In this document: piece after piece, positions 25,089 to 34,167 of the stretch
Layout: each line of letters opens with the position of its first letter
Position numbering within the stretch: position 1 is the first letter of the stretch
Assembly: GCF_035668035.1 (NCBI RefSeq)
Contig: NZ_JAYMYJ010000160.1
Location: forward strand, 1-64,000
Direction of reading: 5' to 3'
DNA from: Thiothrix phosphatis
GTDB taxonomy: Bacteria; Pseudomonadota; Gammaproteobacteria; Thiotrichales; Thiotrichaceae
DNA length: 64,000 nt
Translations under genes and position numbers: made by a program
The notes under the pieces: model-generated
Told to the model about the DNA's origin: nothing
The model's database searches: none
Seen by the model: only the letters and a program-made list of their open reading frames with translations

Positions 25089-27508
25089 CTGACAAAAACA
25101 CCTACGACTCATCGAACATCAAGGTGCTCAAAGGGCTGGAGGCAGTGCGCAAACGCCCCGGCATGTACATTGGTGATACGGATGACGGCACTGGCTTGCA
25201 CCATATGGTGTTTGAGGTTGTCGACAACTCCATTGACGAAGCTCTCGCCGGTTACTGTTCGGAAGTCAAGGTGGAGCTGTTCAGTGATGGCTCGGTAAAA
25301 GTCTCAGACGATGGGCGTGGGATTCCGGTCGACATTCACCCGGAAGAAGGCCGTTCCGCCGCCGAGGTCATCATGACTGTGCTGCATGCAGGCGGTAAGT
25401 TTGATGACAACTCCTATAAGGTGTCCGGGGGGTTGCATGGCGTAGGGGTGTCGGTGGTGAACGCACTTTCGGATGAACTGGAGCTTACCATTCGCCGTGA
25501 CGGCAAACTGTACCGGCAGGTTTATCATCTGGGCGAGCCGGAGGCACCATTAACGGAAGTGGGGGAAACCGAAGGGACTGGGACTGCGGTGCGTTTCCAC
25601 CCTAGCCCCACTATCTTTACCCAGACCGAATTCCATTACGATATCCTCGCGAAACGCCTGCGCGAGTTGTCTTTCCTTAACTCCGGCGTGCGCATCAACC
25701 TGATCGACCGGCGAGGGGAAGGCCGTGAGGACGTGTTTGAATATGAAGGCGGCATCCGCGCTTTTGTGCAGCACCTCAACCGCAATAAAACACCGATCCA
25801 TTCCAATATTGTGTATTTCAGCACTGAGCAGGACGGCATGGGGGTGGAGGTGGCCCTGCAATGGAATGATTCTTACCAGGAAAATGTTTTCTGCTTCACC
25901 AACAATATCCCCCAGCGTGATGGCGGTGCCCATTTGTCCGGTTTCCGCGCTGCCCTGACCCGCACACTCAACAGTTATATTGAAGAGGCTGGGTTGGCGA
26001 AAAAGGAAAAAGTCAGCCCGACTGGCGATGACACACGGGAAGGATTGACTGCGGTACTGTCCGTGAAGGTTCCAGACCCCAAATTCTCATCCCAGACCAA
26101 GGACAAACTGGTTTCTTCCGAAGTCAAAAGCGTAGTTGAATCCGCCATGAATTCGCGCTTGGCTGAGTTTTTGTTGGAGAACCCAACCGAAGCCAAACTG
26201 ATTGCGGGCAAGATGATCGAAGCCGCCCGCGCCCGCGAAGCCGCCCGCAAGGCCCGTGAAATGACCCGGCGCAAGGGCGCGCTTGACATAGCTGGATTGC
26301 CAGGCAAACTCGCGGATTGTCAGGAAAAGGATCCTGCCCTGTCGGAACTGTTCCTGGTGGAAGGGGATTCGGCAGGTGGCTCCGCCAAACAAGGGCGGGA
26401 CCGCCGCTCTCAGGCTATCCTACCGCTCAAAGGTAAAATCCTGAATGTGGAAAAAGCCCGCTTCGACAAAATGATCAGTTCACAGGAGGTCGGCACCCTG
26501 ATCACGGCGCTTGGCTGTGGCATCGGGCGTGAAGATTACAACCCTGACAAACTGCGTTACCACCGTATCATCATCATGACGGATGCGGATGTCGACGGCT
26601 CCCACATCCGCACCCTGCTGCTGACCTTTTTCTACCGGCAAATGCCGGAACTGGTGGAGCGCGGCCACATCTACATCGCCCAGCCACCGTTGTATAAGGT
26701 CAAACGCGGCAAACAGGAGCAGTATGTCAAGGACGATCCGGAAATGGAGCGTTACCTGTTGCAACTGGCGTTGGATGGTTCCCGCCTGCACGTCAATGCG
26801 GAGGCCCCTGCCATTAGCGGCGAAGCGCTGGAAACGTTGGTGCGGCAGTACAACGCCGTCAAGCAGGTGATTGCCCGTCTGGCGCGCCGTTACGACCGCA
26901 GCTTGCTGGAAGCCATGTTGTTTGAATCCCTGCCATCGGTTGATGAGCCTGCCTCCATCAACGCGGAATCTTTTACCCTTTGGGTGGAAGCCGCGATTGC
27001 CACCCTGAATGCAGGGGCCAATGGCGCACGCACTTATTCTTCGGTGTTGAACAAGGTGGATGAGAGCGCCTGGACACTTGAAGTCAACCGCCGTCAGCAT
27101 GGGTTGGATCATCGCATCAATCTGGACCGTGATTTCTTTCTGATGCCGGAAATGAAACTGTTGCTGAAAACCAATCGGGAACTGGAAGGTTTGCTCAGTG
27201 AGGGGGCGACCATTCTGCGGGGCGAACGCAAGCAGGACGCCCGCCGTTTTGATCAGGTGGTCGAGTGGCTGATGCAGGAGGCCAACCGTGGTTTGCAGAT
27301 CAGCCGGTATAAAGGTCTGGGCGAAATGAACCCTGACCAGTTGTGGGAAACCACGCTTGACCCGAACAGCCGCCGCCTGATGCAGGTGCGCATTGAGGAT
27401 GTCGTCGCCGCCGATGAAGTTTTCACTACCCTGATGGGTGATGAGGTCGAGCCGCGCCGCGATTTTATTGAAAAGAATGCATTGTCCGTTGCCAATCTGG
27501 ACATTTGA
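25085..27508 (+). CDS. gyrB: DNA gyrase subunit B
   Basis: ATPase subunit of gyrase, introduces negative supercoils. At 807 residues it has the full GHKL ATPase domain (DGRGIPVDIHPEEGRSAAEV; GGLHGVGVSVVNALS), transducer, TOPRIM domain (EGDSAGGSAKQGRDRRSQAI; DADVDGSHIRTLLLTFFYRQ), the long gammaproteobacterial insertion (about 560-730), and the C-terminal ISRYKGLGEMNPDQLWETT. Overlaps recF by four bases. The stop sits inside the start region of prlC. Confidence 0.99.
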   Translation: MTDKNTYDSSNIKVLKGLEAVRKRPGMYIGDTDDGTGLHHMVFEVVDNSIDEALAGYCSEVKVELFSDGSVKVSDDGRGIPVDIHPEEGRSAAEVIMTVLHAGGKFDDNSYKVSGGLHGVGVSVVNALSDELELTIRRDGKLYRQVYHLGEPEAPLTEVGETEGTGTAVRFHPSPTIFTQTEFHYDILAKRLRELSFLNSGVRINLIDRRGEGREDVFEYEGGIRAFVQHLNRNKTPIHSNIVYFSTEQDGMGVEVALQWNDSYQENVFCFTNNIPQRDGGAHLSGFRAALTRTLNSYIEEAGLAKKEKVSPTGDDTREGLTAVLSVKVPDPKFSSQTKDKLVSSEVKSVVESAMNSRLAEFLLENPTEAKLIAGKMIEAARAREAARKAREMTRRKGALDIAGLPGKLADCQEKDPALSELFLVEGDSAGGSAKQGRDRRSQAILPLKGKILNVEKARFDKMISSQEVGTLITALGCGIGREDYNPDKLRYHRIIIMTDADVDGSHIRTLLLTFFYRQMPELVERGHIYIAQPPLYKVKRGKQEQYVKDDPEMERYLLQLALDGSRLHVNAEAPAISGEALETLVRQYNAVKQVIARLARRYDRSLLEAMLFESLPSVDEPASINAESFTLWVEAAIATLNAGANGARTYSSVLNKVDESAWTLEVNRRQHGLDHRINLDRDFFLMPEMKLLLKTNRELEGLLSEGATILRGERKQDARRFDQVVEWLMQEANRGLQISRYKGLGEMNPDQLWETTLDPNSRRLMQVRIEDVVAADEVFTTLMGDEVEPRRDFIEKNALSVANLDI

Positions 27509-27524
27509 GGTTTCACGTGAAACA
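27509..27524. promoter_or_regulatory. parS centromere site at the gyrB/prlC junction
   Basis: GGTTTCACGTGAAACA matches the parS consensus at 15 of 16 positions. It starts one base after the gyrB stop codon and contains the probable GTG start codon of prlC at 27517. Confidence 0.85.
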
Positions 27525-29565
27525 GGAAAATCCCTTGTTGGACATCGGCAAGCTGCCGCTGTTTTCCCAAATCAGGCCTGAACACATTACCCCAGCGCTG
27601 GAGGTTGTGCTGCAGGAAAACCGTGACTGGTTGGCCAGGACTTTGGCCAGTGATATCCACTTTGCGTGGGATAATTTAATTGCTCCACTGAATGAGGCGG
27701 GAAATCGGCTGGATCGTACTTGGTCGCCGGTCAGCCATATGAATGCAGTGGTCAACACGGATGAATTACGCAAGGAATACAACGCCAACTTGCCGCGGCT
27801 GAGTGACTATCACACGGAGTTGGGGCAGAACGAGCAGTTGTACAATGCCATCCGCTACATCCGCGAACAGGACGGCAGTCTGGATACGTCCCAGCAGAAA
27901 AGCCTGGATGACAGCCTGCTGAGTTTCAAGCTATCCGGTGTCGCACTTCCTCCTGAGCAGAAAGAACGCTTCCGTGCCATCAGCCAGCAATTGTCGCAAT
28001 TGAATTCCCGCTTTTCCGATAATGTATTGGACGCCACCAATGCGTGGAGCAAACACATTACCGATGGCGCAGAACTGGCAGGGCTGCCTGAATCTTCCCT
28101 TGAAATGGCGGCACAAACGGCCAAGCAACGTGATCTGGAAGGCTGGTTGCTGACCCTGCAATTTCCCTCCTACATCGCGGTGATGACCTATGCTGACGAT
28201 CGTGAACTGCGCGCGGAAATGTACCGTGCCTACACGACGCGCGCCTCTGAACTTGGGGCTAATCCGGATTGGGACAACACCCAGGTGATGCGCGACATCT
28301 TGCGTTTGCGTCAGGAAGAAGCCGAACTGCTTGGTTATGACAACTATGCCGCCTTGTCGCTGGCGACCAAGATGGCGGAAAGCCCGCAGGAAGTGCTGGA
28401 TTTTCTGCAAAGTCTGGCGGGGAAAGCCAAGCCTTTCGCTGAAACGGAGTTTGCGGAAGTGCAAGCATTCGCCCGCAGCCAATTGGGTTTGGACGATGTG
28501 CGGGCGTGGGATGTGGCCTACATCAGCGAAAAAATGAAACAAGCGCGTTTCGATTTTTCCGAGGAAGACCTCAAACCCTACTTCCCTGCCGACCGGGTGA
28601 TCAGTGGTTTGTTTGCGTTGGTGGGAAAACTGTTTGGCGTGCGCATCGAACAACAGCAGGCGCACATCGACCTGTGGCATCCTGACGTGCGTTTCTATTT
28701 GGTTCATGACCGTACCGGTACGGTGCAGGCCTGTTTCTACCTCGACCTGTATGCGCGCCAGCACAAGCGGGGCGGTGCTTGGATGAGTAATTTCTGCGGG
28801 CGTTTCCGTCGCCATGATGGGTTGCAAATTCCGGTCGCCTTCATGACCTGCAACAGCAGCGCGCCGGTTGGCGACAAACCTGCACTGTTCACCCATGATG
28901 AAGTCGTCACCCTGTTCCATGAGTTCGGTCATGGGCTACACCACATGCTGACGCAAGTCGACTACCCCGACATTGCGGGGATTAATGGCGTGGAATGGGA
29001 TGCCGTCGAACTGCCGAGCCAATTCATGGAAAACTGGTGTTGGGAACGCGGCGTGTTGGATATGATCGCCGCCCATTGGCAAACTGGCGAACCATTGCCG
29101 GAAGACCTGTACCAGAAAATGCAGGCGGCCCGCCATTTCCAGACAGCGATGGCGACGGTGCGGCAGTTGGAGTTCGCTATGTTCGACATGCGCCTGCACC
29201 TTGATCCGCAGGCGGCAGAGCCGGGCAGGCTGGAAACCATCCAGCAGCAAGTGCGCGATGAGGTCGCAGTGGTCAAGCCACCTGCCTTCAACCGCATGGC
29301 GCACAGCTTTTCGCATATCTTTGCGGGCGGTTACGCCGCAGGCTACTACAGCTACAAATGGGCGGAAGTGCTGTCTGCCGACGCTTTTGCCCGCTTTGAA
29401 GAGGAAGGGCTGTTCGACGCGGGCGTCGGGGAAGCGTTCCTGCATGAAGTGCTGGAAGTGGGCGGTTCCCGGAAAGCGATGGAGTCCTTTACTGCCTTCA
29501 GGGGGCGCAAGCCAACGGTGGACGCACTGCTGCGCCACAATGGGCTGACGGAAAAAAACGGATGA
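27517..29565 (+). CDS. prlC: Oligopeptidase A (M3 family metallopeptidase)
   Basis: Cytoplasmic zinc peptidase degrading signal-peptide remnants and short peptides. The 682-residue protein carries the zinc motif HEFGH at 468-472 within TLFHEFGHGLHHML, and the substrate-binding segment AAGYYSYKWAEVLSADAF near the C-terminus. A TTG at 27505 would also be in frame, but GTG at 27517 has GAGG six bases upstream. That start codon falls inside a parS site, so ParB binding could affect expression. The end overlaps xth by four bases. Confidence 0.95.
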   Translation: MKQENPLLDIGKLPLFSQIRPEHITPALEVVLQENRDWLARTLASDIHFAWDNLIAPLNEAGNRLDRTWSPVSHMNAVVNTDELRKEYNANLPRLSDYHTELGQNEQLYNAIRYIREQDGSLDTSQQKSLDDSLLSFKLSGVALPPEQKERFRAISQQLSQLNSRFSDNVLDATNAWSKHITDGAELAGLPESSLEMAAQTAKQRDLEGWLLTLQFPSYIAVMTYADDRELRAEMYRAYTTRASELGANPDWDNTQVMRDILRLRQEEAELLGYDNYAALSLATKMAESPQEVLDFLQSLAGKAKPFAETEFAEVQAFARSQLGLDDVRAWDVAYISEKMKQARFDFSEEDLKPYFPADRVISGLFALVGKLFGVRIEQQQAHIDLWHPDVRFYLVHDRTGTVQACFYLDLYARQHKRGGAWMSNFCGRFRRHDGLQIPVAFMTCNSSAPVGDKPALFTHDEVVTLFHEFGHGLHHMLTQVDYPDIAGINGVEWDAVELPSQFMENWCWERGVLDMIAAHWQTGEPLPEDLYQKMQAARHFQTAMATVRQLEFAMFDMRLHLDPQAAEPGRLETIQQQVRDEVAVVKPPAFNRMAHSFSHIFAGGYAAGYYSYKWAEVLSADAFARFEEEGLFDAGVGEAFLHEVLEVGGSRKAMESFTAFRGRKPTVDALLRHNGLTEKNG

Positions 29566-30329
29566 AAGTTGCCACCTGGAACGTCAACTCCCTGCGGGTG
29601 CGGCTGCCGCATGTATTGCAGTGGCTGGCGGCGGCGCAGCCGGATATTGTGGCCATACAAGAAACCAAAATGGTTGATGGGCAATTTCCGTCAGAGGAAA
29701 TTGCGGCATCTGGCTATCAGGCTGTGTTCTCAGGGCAAAAGACCTACAATGGCGTCGCTATCCTCAGTAAGTCAGTGGCGGCTGATGTTGTGACGGACAT
29801 CCCCCATTTGGACGACCCGCAACGCCGCATCCTCGCCGCAACGGTTGGCGGTCTGCGTATAGTCAATTTGTATGTGGTCAATGGATCCGAGGTTGGCTCC
29901 GACAAATACGCTTACAAGTTGGACTGGCTGGCAAAAGTCACTGCCTGGTTGCAGGAGCAGGCCGCCCAATATCAGAAACTGATAGTGCTGGGTGATTTCA
30001 ATATTGCGCCGGAAGACCGTGATGTGCACGATCCGGCGGCCTGGGCCGGAAAGATCCTTTGCTCCGAACCTGAGCGCACCGCATTGTCTGCCCTGCAAGC
30101 CATTGGCTTGAGCGATGTCTTTCGCCAGTTCGAGCAGCCGGACAAGTCGTTCAGTTGGTGGGATTACCGCGCTGGCGGCTTTCGGCGCAATCTCGGCCTG
30201 CGTATTGACCTGATCCTTGCCAGCAAAGTGATGGCTGATTCCTGTTCAAGTTGCATCGTTGACCGTGAGCCACGCACCTGGGAAAAGCCTTCCGACCATG
30301 CTCCGGTTGTGGCGGAGTTTGTTGGGTGA
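29562..30329 (+). CDS. xth: Exodeoxyribonuclease III
   Basis: Mg-dependent AP endonuclease and 3'-5' exonuclease of base excision repair (EEP fold). The 255-residue protein shows the family motifs WNVNSLRVRL (start), QETKM (metal-binding Glu), LGDFNIAPEDRDVHDP, and SDHAPVVAEF at the C-terminus. It overlaps prlC upstream and the small unknown gene downstream, each by four bases, so a single operon is likely. Confidence 0.95.
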   Translation: MKVATWNVNSLRVRLPHVLQWLAAAQPDIVAIQETKMVDGQFPSEEIAASGYQAVFSGQKTYNGVAILSKSVAADVVTDIPHLDDPQRRILAATVGGLRIVNLYVVNGSEVGSDKYAYKLDWLAKVTAWLQEQAAQYQKLIVLGDFNIAPEDRDVHDPAAWAGKILCSEPERTALSALQAIGLSDVFRQFEQPDKSFSWWDYRAGGFRRNLGLRIDLILASKVMADSCSSCIVDREPRTWEKPSDHAPVVAEFVG

Positions 30330-30799
30330 AGCCCTATATCTTGCTGGGTGTGTGTGTTTTTGTTTTGGCGCTGGCGGGTAAGTATTTTCTGTTGTCGCCG
30401 TCATCTGCTCCAAATGATTCCCATGCTACTCTGCTGTCCCTACAGGAACTTTGCGACTTGCGTCAGGGAGCCTGCTCCGCCCGTAATGATGCAGGCGTAT
30501 CTATCCGTTTCAGCATTACACCCAATAGCATTCCTTTGATGCAGGAACTGGTTGCCAGTGTTGAAACTGCCGGGCTGGGGCAACCAGTTTCCGCCAATCT
30601 GACGGTCGAAGGCGTGAATATGTTCATGGGGTTTCAATCGGCAGATTTGCAGGCGGGCAATTCTACAACAGTATTACAGGGTAAATTTACGCTGCCGGTG
30701 TGCTCGATGCAAACCATGCAGTGGAAAGCTTCGGTGCTTGTGGTTGCCGCCGATGGCCAACAGTATCGCGCTGACTTCCCGTTTACGACCTCCCGCTAA
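30326..30799 (+). CDS. Unknown single-pass membrane protein
   Basis: A 157-residue protein not recognised. One N-terminal membrane helix (residues 4-23) acts as an uncleaved anchor or signal. The rest is probably periplasmic, with three Cys (CDLRQGAC and PVCSMQ) and beta-like spacing ending in DFPFTTSR. Starts in the xth stop (four-base overlap, GTGA). Could be an assembly or copper-type accessory protein, but no motif supports that. Confidence 0.7.
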   Translation: MKPYILLGVCVFVLALAGKYFLLSPSSAPNDSHATLLSLQELCDLRQGACSARNDAGVSIRFSITPNSIPLMQELVASVETAGLGQPVSANLTVEGVNMFMGFQSADLQAGNSTTVLQGKFTLPVCSMQTMQWKASVLVVAADGQQYRADFPFTTSR

Positions 30800-31040
30800 A
30801 ATTCCTTTGTCCCTTTGCCATCAGCCGCAAAAATGCGGTGGCCTGTCTGGCAAATATTGTTATTGAATCCATAATCGCTTTCTATTGGGAATGTGTCGGA
30901 ACGCGGTATAGATTTAAATGACAACAAATAATAAAAATTCACCATTTCCTCTGCGAAAATGGCTAAAAGAGTGTTTTTTGACTACAACAGGCAGGGGGAG
31001 CGGAAATCAGCCCCGTCATGTGCTGACGGAGGAATACTCC

Positions 31041-32162
31041 ATGAAAACTCGGCTTGGTGCAGCAAGCAAACTAGGTGCCTGCGGTTTGTTGGTGGCGGGA
31101 TCCGTCAGCATGGCAGGGATTGATCCACAAGTTTATAAACAACCTGAACCTGAAAAAGGCAAACCAACCTTGTTGGAAGAAGTCGCTGGCTGGGTGAACA
31201 GTGCTGCGTCTTTGGGTTCCGGGCATTCCCCCGCATTTTATTGGATAGAAACGCCGCCAGTGCAGGATGATCCCCGTTTGCAGCAGGTAAACAACGAAAA
31301 ACGGGAACATTTGTTGGCGCACCTGCCCTTGCCTGACACACTGCAACGGGTGGTGGCTCCAGGTGGGATGTTCCGGAGGGTTGAAAATACTCCGGCTGCA
31401 CTGAAAGAGGATTTGCCCCAGCGTCAAGGGCATGAAGGTTTGATAATTCAGCAGCCTAACCTATTGCTGTCCGCGAATGTCCCCGCAGCCCTGCAGCTTG
31501 GCAATGCGGATGTGATTTGGGAGATTCATGCGCGGGATGGGGGGGAAGACCGGCAAATGGCGGGGCGTTCCCTGCAATTGTCTTTGCCGGTTGGGGGTTA
31601 CGAGGTCAATCTGCAAATTGGCGGGTATGAGGAGCAGGCGTCTGTTGAAGTGGTGGATGGCAAGCTGGCGGCTCCCAACTTTGCGGCTGACATTGGCCGC
31701 TTGCGGGTTTCCAGCAATATGCAAGCGGATTGGCGGGTGGTGGCTGCGAGTGGCCCAGTGGTGGGACGTAATGTGTTGGAACACGCGGGTGGCGACCAGA
31801 TCAACACGATTGTGCCAGTGGGTGAATATGATGTGACCGCGACCGTCAACAGCGCCCGCCAAACGCAACGGGTGCGGGTCAACCGTGGCGAAGTAAGCAC
31901 CGCCAGTATCTCGGTGCCAACTGGTACGGTCAGTTTGGTGGCGACGCTGGGGAATTCCCCCGCCATGCGTCCCATGCGCTGGACTTTGTACCGGCTGGAT
32001 GGAGGCAGGCAGGAAGTGGCTTCCCCCCGACGGCATTCCGCCATCCTAGTGGTGGCTCCCGGCCATTATGAAGCCGTCGCCAATCTGGATGGCCGTGAAC
32101 GGCGGCGGGAGTTTACTGTATTGAACGGCAGCAATAACAACATTGTCATGGCGATGGATTAA
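31041..32162 (+). CDS. Exported protein with three beta-sandwich-like repeats
   Basis: A 373-residue protein of unknown function. It has a signal peptide (about 1-25, ending SMAG). The middle and C-terminal parts hold three similar units of about 75 residues with the pattern hydrophobic-P-x-G-x-Y-x-V followed by V-x-V-x-x-G (LPVGGYEVNLQ, VPVGEYDVTAT, VAPGHYEAVAN), resembling PEGA-like or carboxypeptidase-regulatory-like domains. The ATG at 31041 has GGAGG eight bases upstream; an in-frame start at 30918 is less likely as it buries the signal peptide. The 241-bp gap 30800-31040 shows only a short hairpin near 30827 (CCGCA/TGCGG). Confidence 0.7.
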   Translation: MKTRLGAASKLGACGLLVAGSVSMAGIDPQVYKQPEPEKGKPTLLEEVAGWVNSAASLGSGHSPAFYWIETPPVQDDPRLQQVNNEKREHLLAHLPLPDTLQRVVAPGGMFRRVENTPAALKEDLPQRQGHEGLIIQQPNLLLSANVPAALQLGNADVIWEIHARDGGEDRQMAGRSLQLSLPVGGYEVNLQIGGYEEQASVEVVDGKLAAPNFAADIGRLRVSSNMQADWRVVAASGPVVGRNVLEHAGGDQINTIVPVGEYDVTATVNSARQTQRVRVNRGEVSTASISVPTGTVSLVATLGNSPAMRPMRWTLYRLDGGRQEVASPRRHSAILVVAPGHYEAVANLDGRERRREFTVLNGSNNNIVMAMD

Positions 32163-32165
32163 GCC

Positions 32166-33101
32166 ATGCCCTCCCCCCGTATTGGCATTGCCCTGGGTAG
32201 CGGGTCATCACGCGGATGGGCGCATATCGGCGTCCTGCGTGCATTGGCGGAGATGGGGATTCATCCAGAAATCGTTTGTGGTTGTTCAGTAGGATCCATT
32301 GTCGGGGCCGCTTATGCTGCGGGCAATCTGGATGCGCTGGAAAGCTGGGTGCTTTCCCTGTCCCGGTTGGAATTGATGCGCTTTTTTGAGCTTAATGTCT
32401 CCCTGAATGGTTTTGTCAAGCGTGACAAGCTGCAACAATTTTTCCATTCCCATGTGTGTGATGAAACCCTGTTGATTGGGGAACTGCCGCACGCATTCGC
32501 CACGGTTTCCACCAACTTGGAGAATGGGCGTGAACTTTGGTTCAGCGAAGGGTTGGTGATGGATGCGGTGTGGGCTTCCATCGCCCTGCCCGGCTTGTTC
32601 CCACCGTTCCGTCACCGAGGCCAATGGCTGGTGGATGGCGGCCTGGTCAATCCGGTGCCCGTCTCCCTTTGCCGTGCTTTGGGGGCGGAGGTGGTCATCG
32701 CTGTCAATCTGAATGGCAATGTCGCCCGGCGTTACGCCCATCACACCCAAAAGGCTCGGGTGGATAAAAAGGCTGTCCAACCGGCCAGTGCCAAGCCCGA
32801 GGGGCTGGTGGATAGCTTGGCGGCTTCTTTGCGTGAATATTCCTCTGCATTGCTGCCGGACAGCAGCCGTGACAAGGAATATGTCCCTGGCCTGATGGAT
32901 GCGTTGGCGGCTTCCATCAATATTATGCAGGACAAGATCACCCGCAGCCGTATGGCAGGCGACCCGCCGGAAATCCTGCTGGTGCCACGGTTGGAAAACA
33001 TTGGCTTGCTGGAGTTTTTCCGTGCTGAAGAGGCCATCAGCGAAGGCCGCGCTGTGGTGGGGCGGATGCAGGCAGAAATCAATGGCTTGCTGGAGTTGTG
33101 A
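32166..33101 (+). CDS. Patatin-like phospholipase (RssA type)
   Basis: A 311-residue patatin-fold hydrolase. The oxyanion loop GSGSSRG is at 11-17, the nucleophile motif GCSVG at 39-43 (Ser41), and the catalytic Asp in DGG at 157-159, so the catalytic dyad is complete. No signal peptide; likely cytoplasmic or membrane-associated. Substrate not known for most RssA-like proteins. It starts three bases after the preceding exported-protein gene, suggesting a two-gene operon linked to the envelope. Confidence 0.88.
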   Translation: MPSPRIGIALGSGSSRGWAHIGVLRALAEMGIHPEIVCGCSVGSIVGAAYAAGNLDALESWVLSLSRLELMRFFELNVSLNGFVKRDKLQQFFHSHVCDETLLIGELPHAFATVSTNLENGRELWFSEGLVMDAVWASIALPGLFPPFRHRGQWLVDGGLVNPVPVSLCRALGAEVVIAVNLNGNVARRYAHHTQKARVDKKAVQPASAKPEGLVDSLAASLREYSSALLPDSSRDKEYVPGLMDALAASINIMQDKITRSRMAGDPPEILLVPRLENIGLLEFFRAEEAISEGRAVVGRMQAEINGLLEL

Positions 33102-33104
33102 CGG

Positions 33105-33770
33105 TTATTCCCCGCGCTTGCGCAGATAACGGGCGTCATCGAACAGCGGAATCCATTGCGGCGCATACACGATGGCAATGACGGTCAACATGCCGTTGAG
33201 CAGCCCTTCCGGCAGCATCAGCAATGGAATGTAGGGCAGATAATAGGTTTGCAGGTAATAGCCGGAAAAGGCATCTGTCCACCAAAGCAGCAGACTGCCG
33301 ACGCAGACGGCCAAGATGACGCCCAACACCGCCGCAAAAAAGGCGTTCACAAAGACGAACACGAAAATATTGGTGGGTAAGTGGCGCTGGCTCCAGCGCA
33401 GCAAACCGTAGGTGACCAGGATTGGAATCCCCCCCATTACCAACGTGTTGACAGGGATGGCGAGGAACCCTGACCCCAGCCGCCAGAAGGTTATGCTGAC
33501 AATGGCGGTGGCCGCAATCAGCGCCAAGCGCCAACCAAACATCAGGGTCATGACCGTGATGCCCAGGAAATGGAAATTGAGCCTGTCGCCGATGCCAGCC
33601 CTTAATATCCAGATAAGGCTTGCAAATGCGATGGTGCCTAGGTAAACATGCGTGTGTTCGCGCACATAACCCCAGGGCGCGCGCCGCAAGGCGTTTCCCA
33701 ATAAGATTATAAAGGCAAAACTGGCGACTAACAGCCAGTCTTCATTGAAAACACTAGCAGGTATGTCCAT
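33105..33770 (-). CDS. CbiM-like energy-coupling-factor ABC transporter permease
   Basis: A 221-residue, very hydrophobic protein with about six or seven membrane helices that resembles the CbiM/NikM S-component family (cobalt or nickel uptake). The usual N-terminal metal-binding Met-His start is absent, and no ATPase or T component is nearby, so substrate and partners are unknown. The start lies two bases into the divergent VanZ-like gene, and the stop is three bases from the convergent patatin gene. Confidence 0.75.
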   Translation of the reverse strand: MDIPASVFNEDWLLVASFAFIILLGNALRRAPWGYVREHTHVYLGTIAFASLIWILRAGIGDRLNFHFLGITVMTLMFGWRLALIAATAIVSITFWRLGSGFLAIPVNTLVMGGIPILVTYGLLRWSQRHLPTNIFVFVFVNAFFAAVLGVILAVCVGSLLLWWTDAFSGYYLQTYYLPYIPLLMLPEGLLNGMLTVIAIVYAPQWIPLFDDARYLRKRGE

Positions 33771-34164
33771 GCAAGCAATTCTCTCACGGTTACTGGCGGA
33801 TCAGCCACAATTCCGCAAGGCGCTGAAGTTTCTGTTCATCAGCTTGATCCTTGTCGGTTTGGTGGTCGCATTGATGCCCATGCGCGGCATTAACCTTGAT
33901 GTCGATAACGCCGATAAACTGATTCACGCCACAGTTTTTTTCGGCTTCACCCTCCTATTGGATTTGGCGACTGCCCGCAGTTTCTGGTGCTGGAAAGTAC
34001 CTTTACTGTTATTTTATGGCGCTTTCATTGAGATATTGCAAGCGTTCACGCCGTGGCGTTCTTTTTCTGTGGCGGACTTTTCCGCAGACGCTACCGGTTT
34101 GCTGCTCTATTGGCTGTTGTGGCGGGTCTGGCTGCAACGTTATCTCCCGCACGCCAACGGTTAA
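33769..34164 (+). CDS. VanZ-like membrane protein
   Basis: A 131-residue protein with four predicted helices and the VanZ-family pattern: NADKLIHATVFFGFTLLLDLA, an acidic residue in AFIEILQAFTPWRSFSVADFSADATG. Function of this family is not established. An in-frame TTG at 33745 and ATG at 33763 exist, but AGCAGG stands seven bases before the ATG at 33769. The starts of this and the divergent CbiM-like gene overlap by two bases. Confidence 0.8.
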   Translation: MQAILSRLLADQPQFRKALKFLFISLILVGLVVALMPMRGINLDVDNADKLIHATVFFGFTLLLDLATARSFWCWKVPLLLFYGAFIEILQAFTPWRSFSVADFSADATGLLLYWLLWRVWLQRYLPHANG

Positions 34165-34167
34165 TGG

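Noticed and set aside
33105..33770. Cobalt transporter coupled to the B12 genes
   Set aside because: The CbiM-like gene is 23 kb from btuB, lacks the metal-binding N-terminus and has no riboswitch, so a direct B12 link is not supported.
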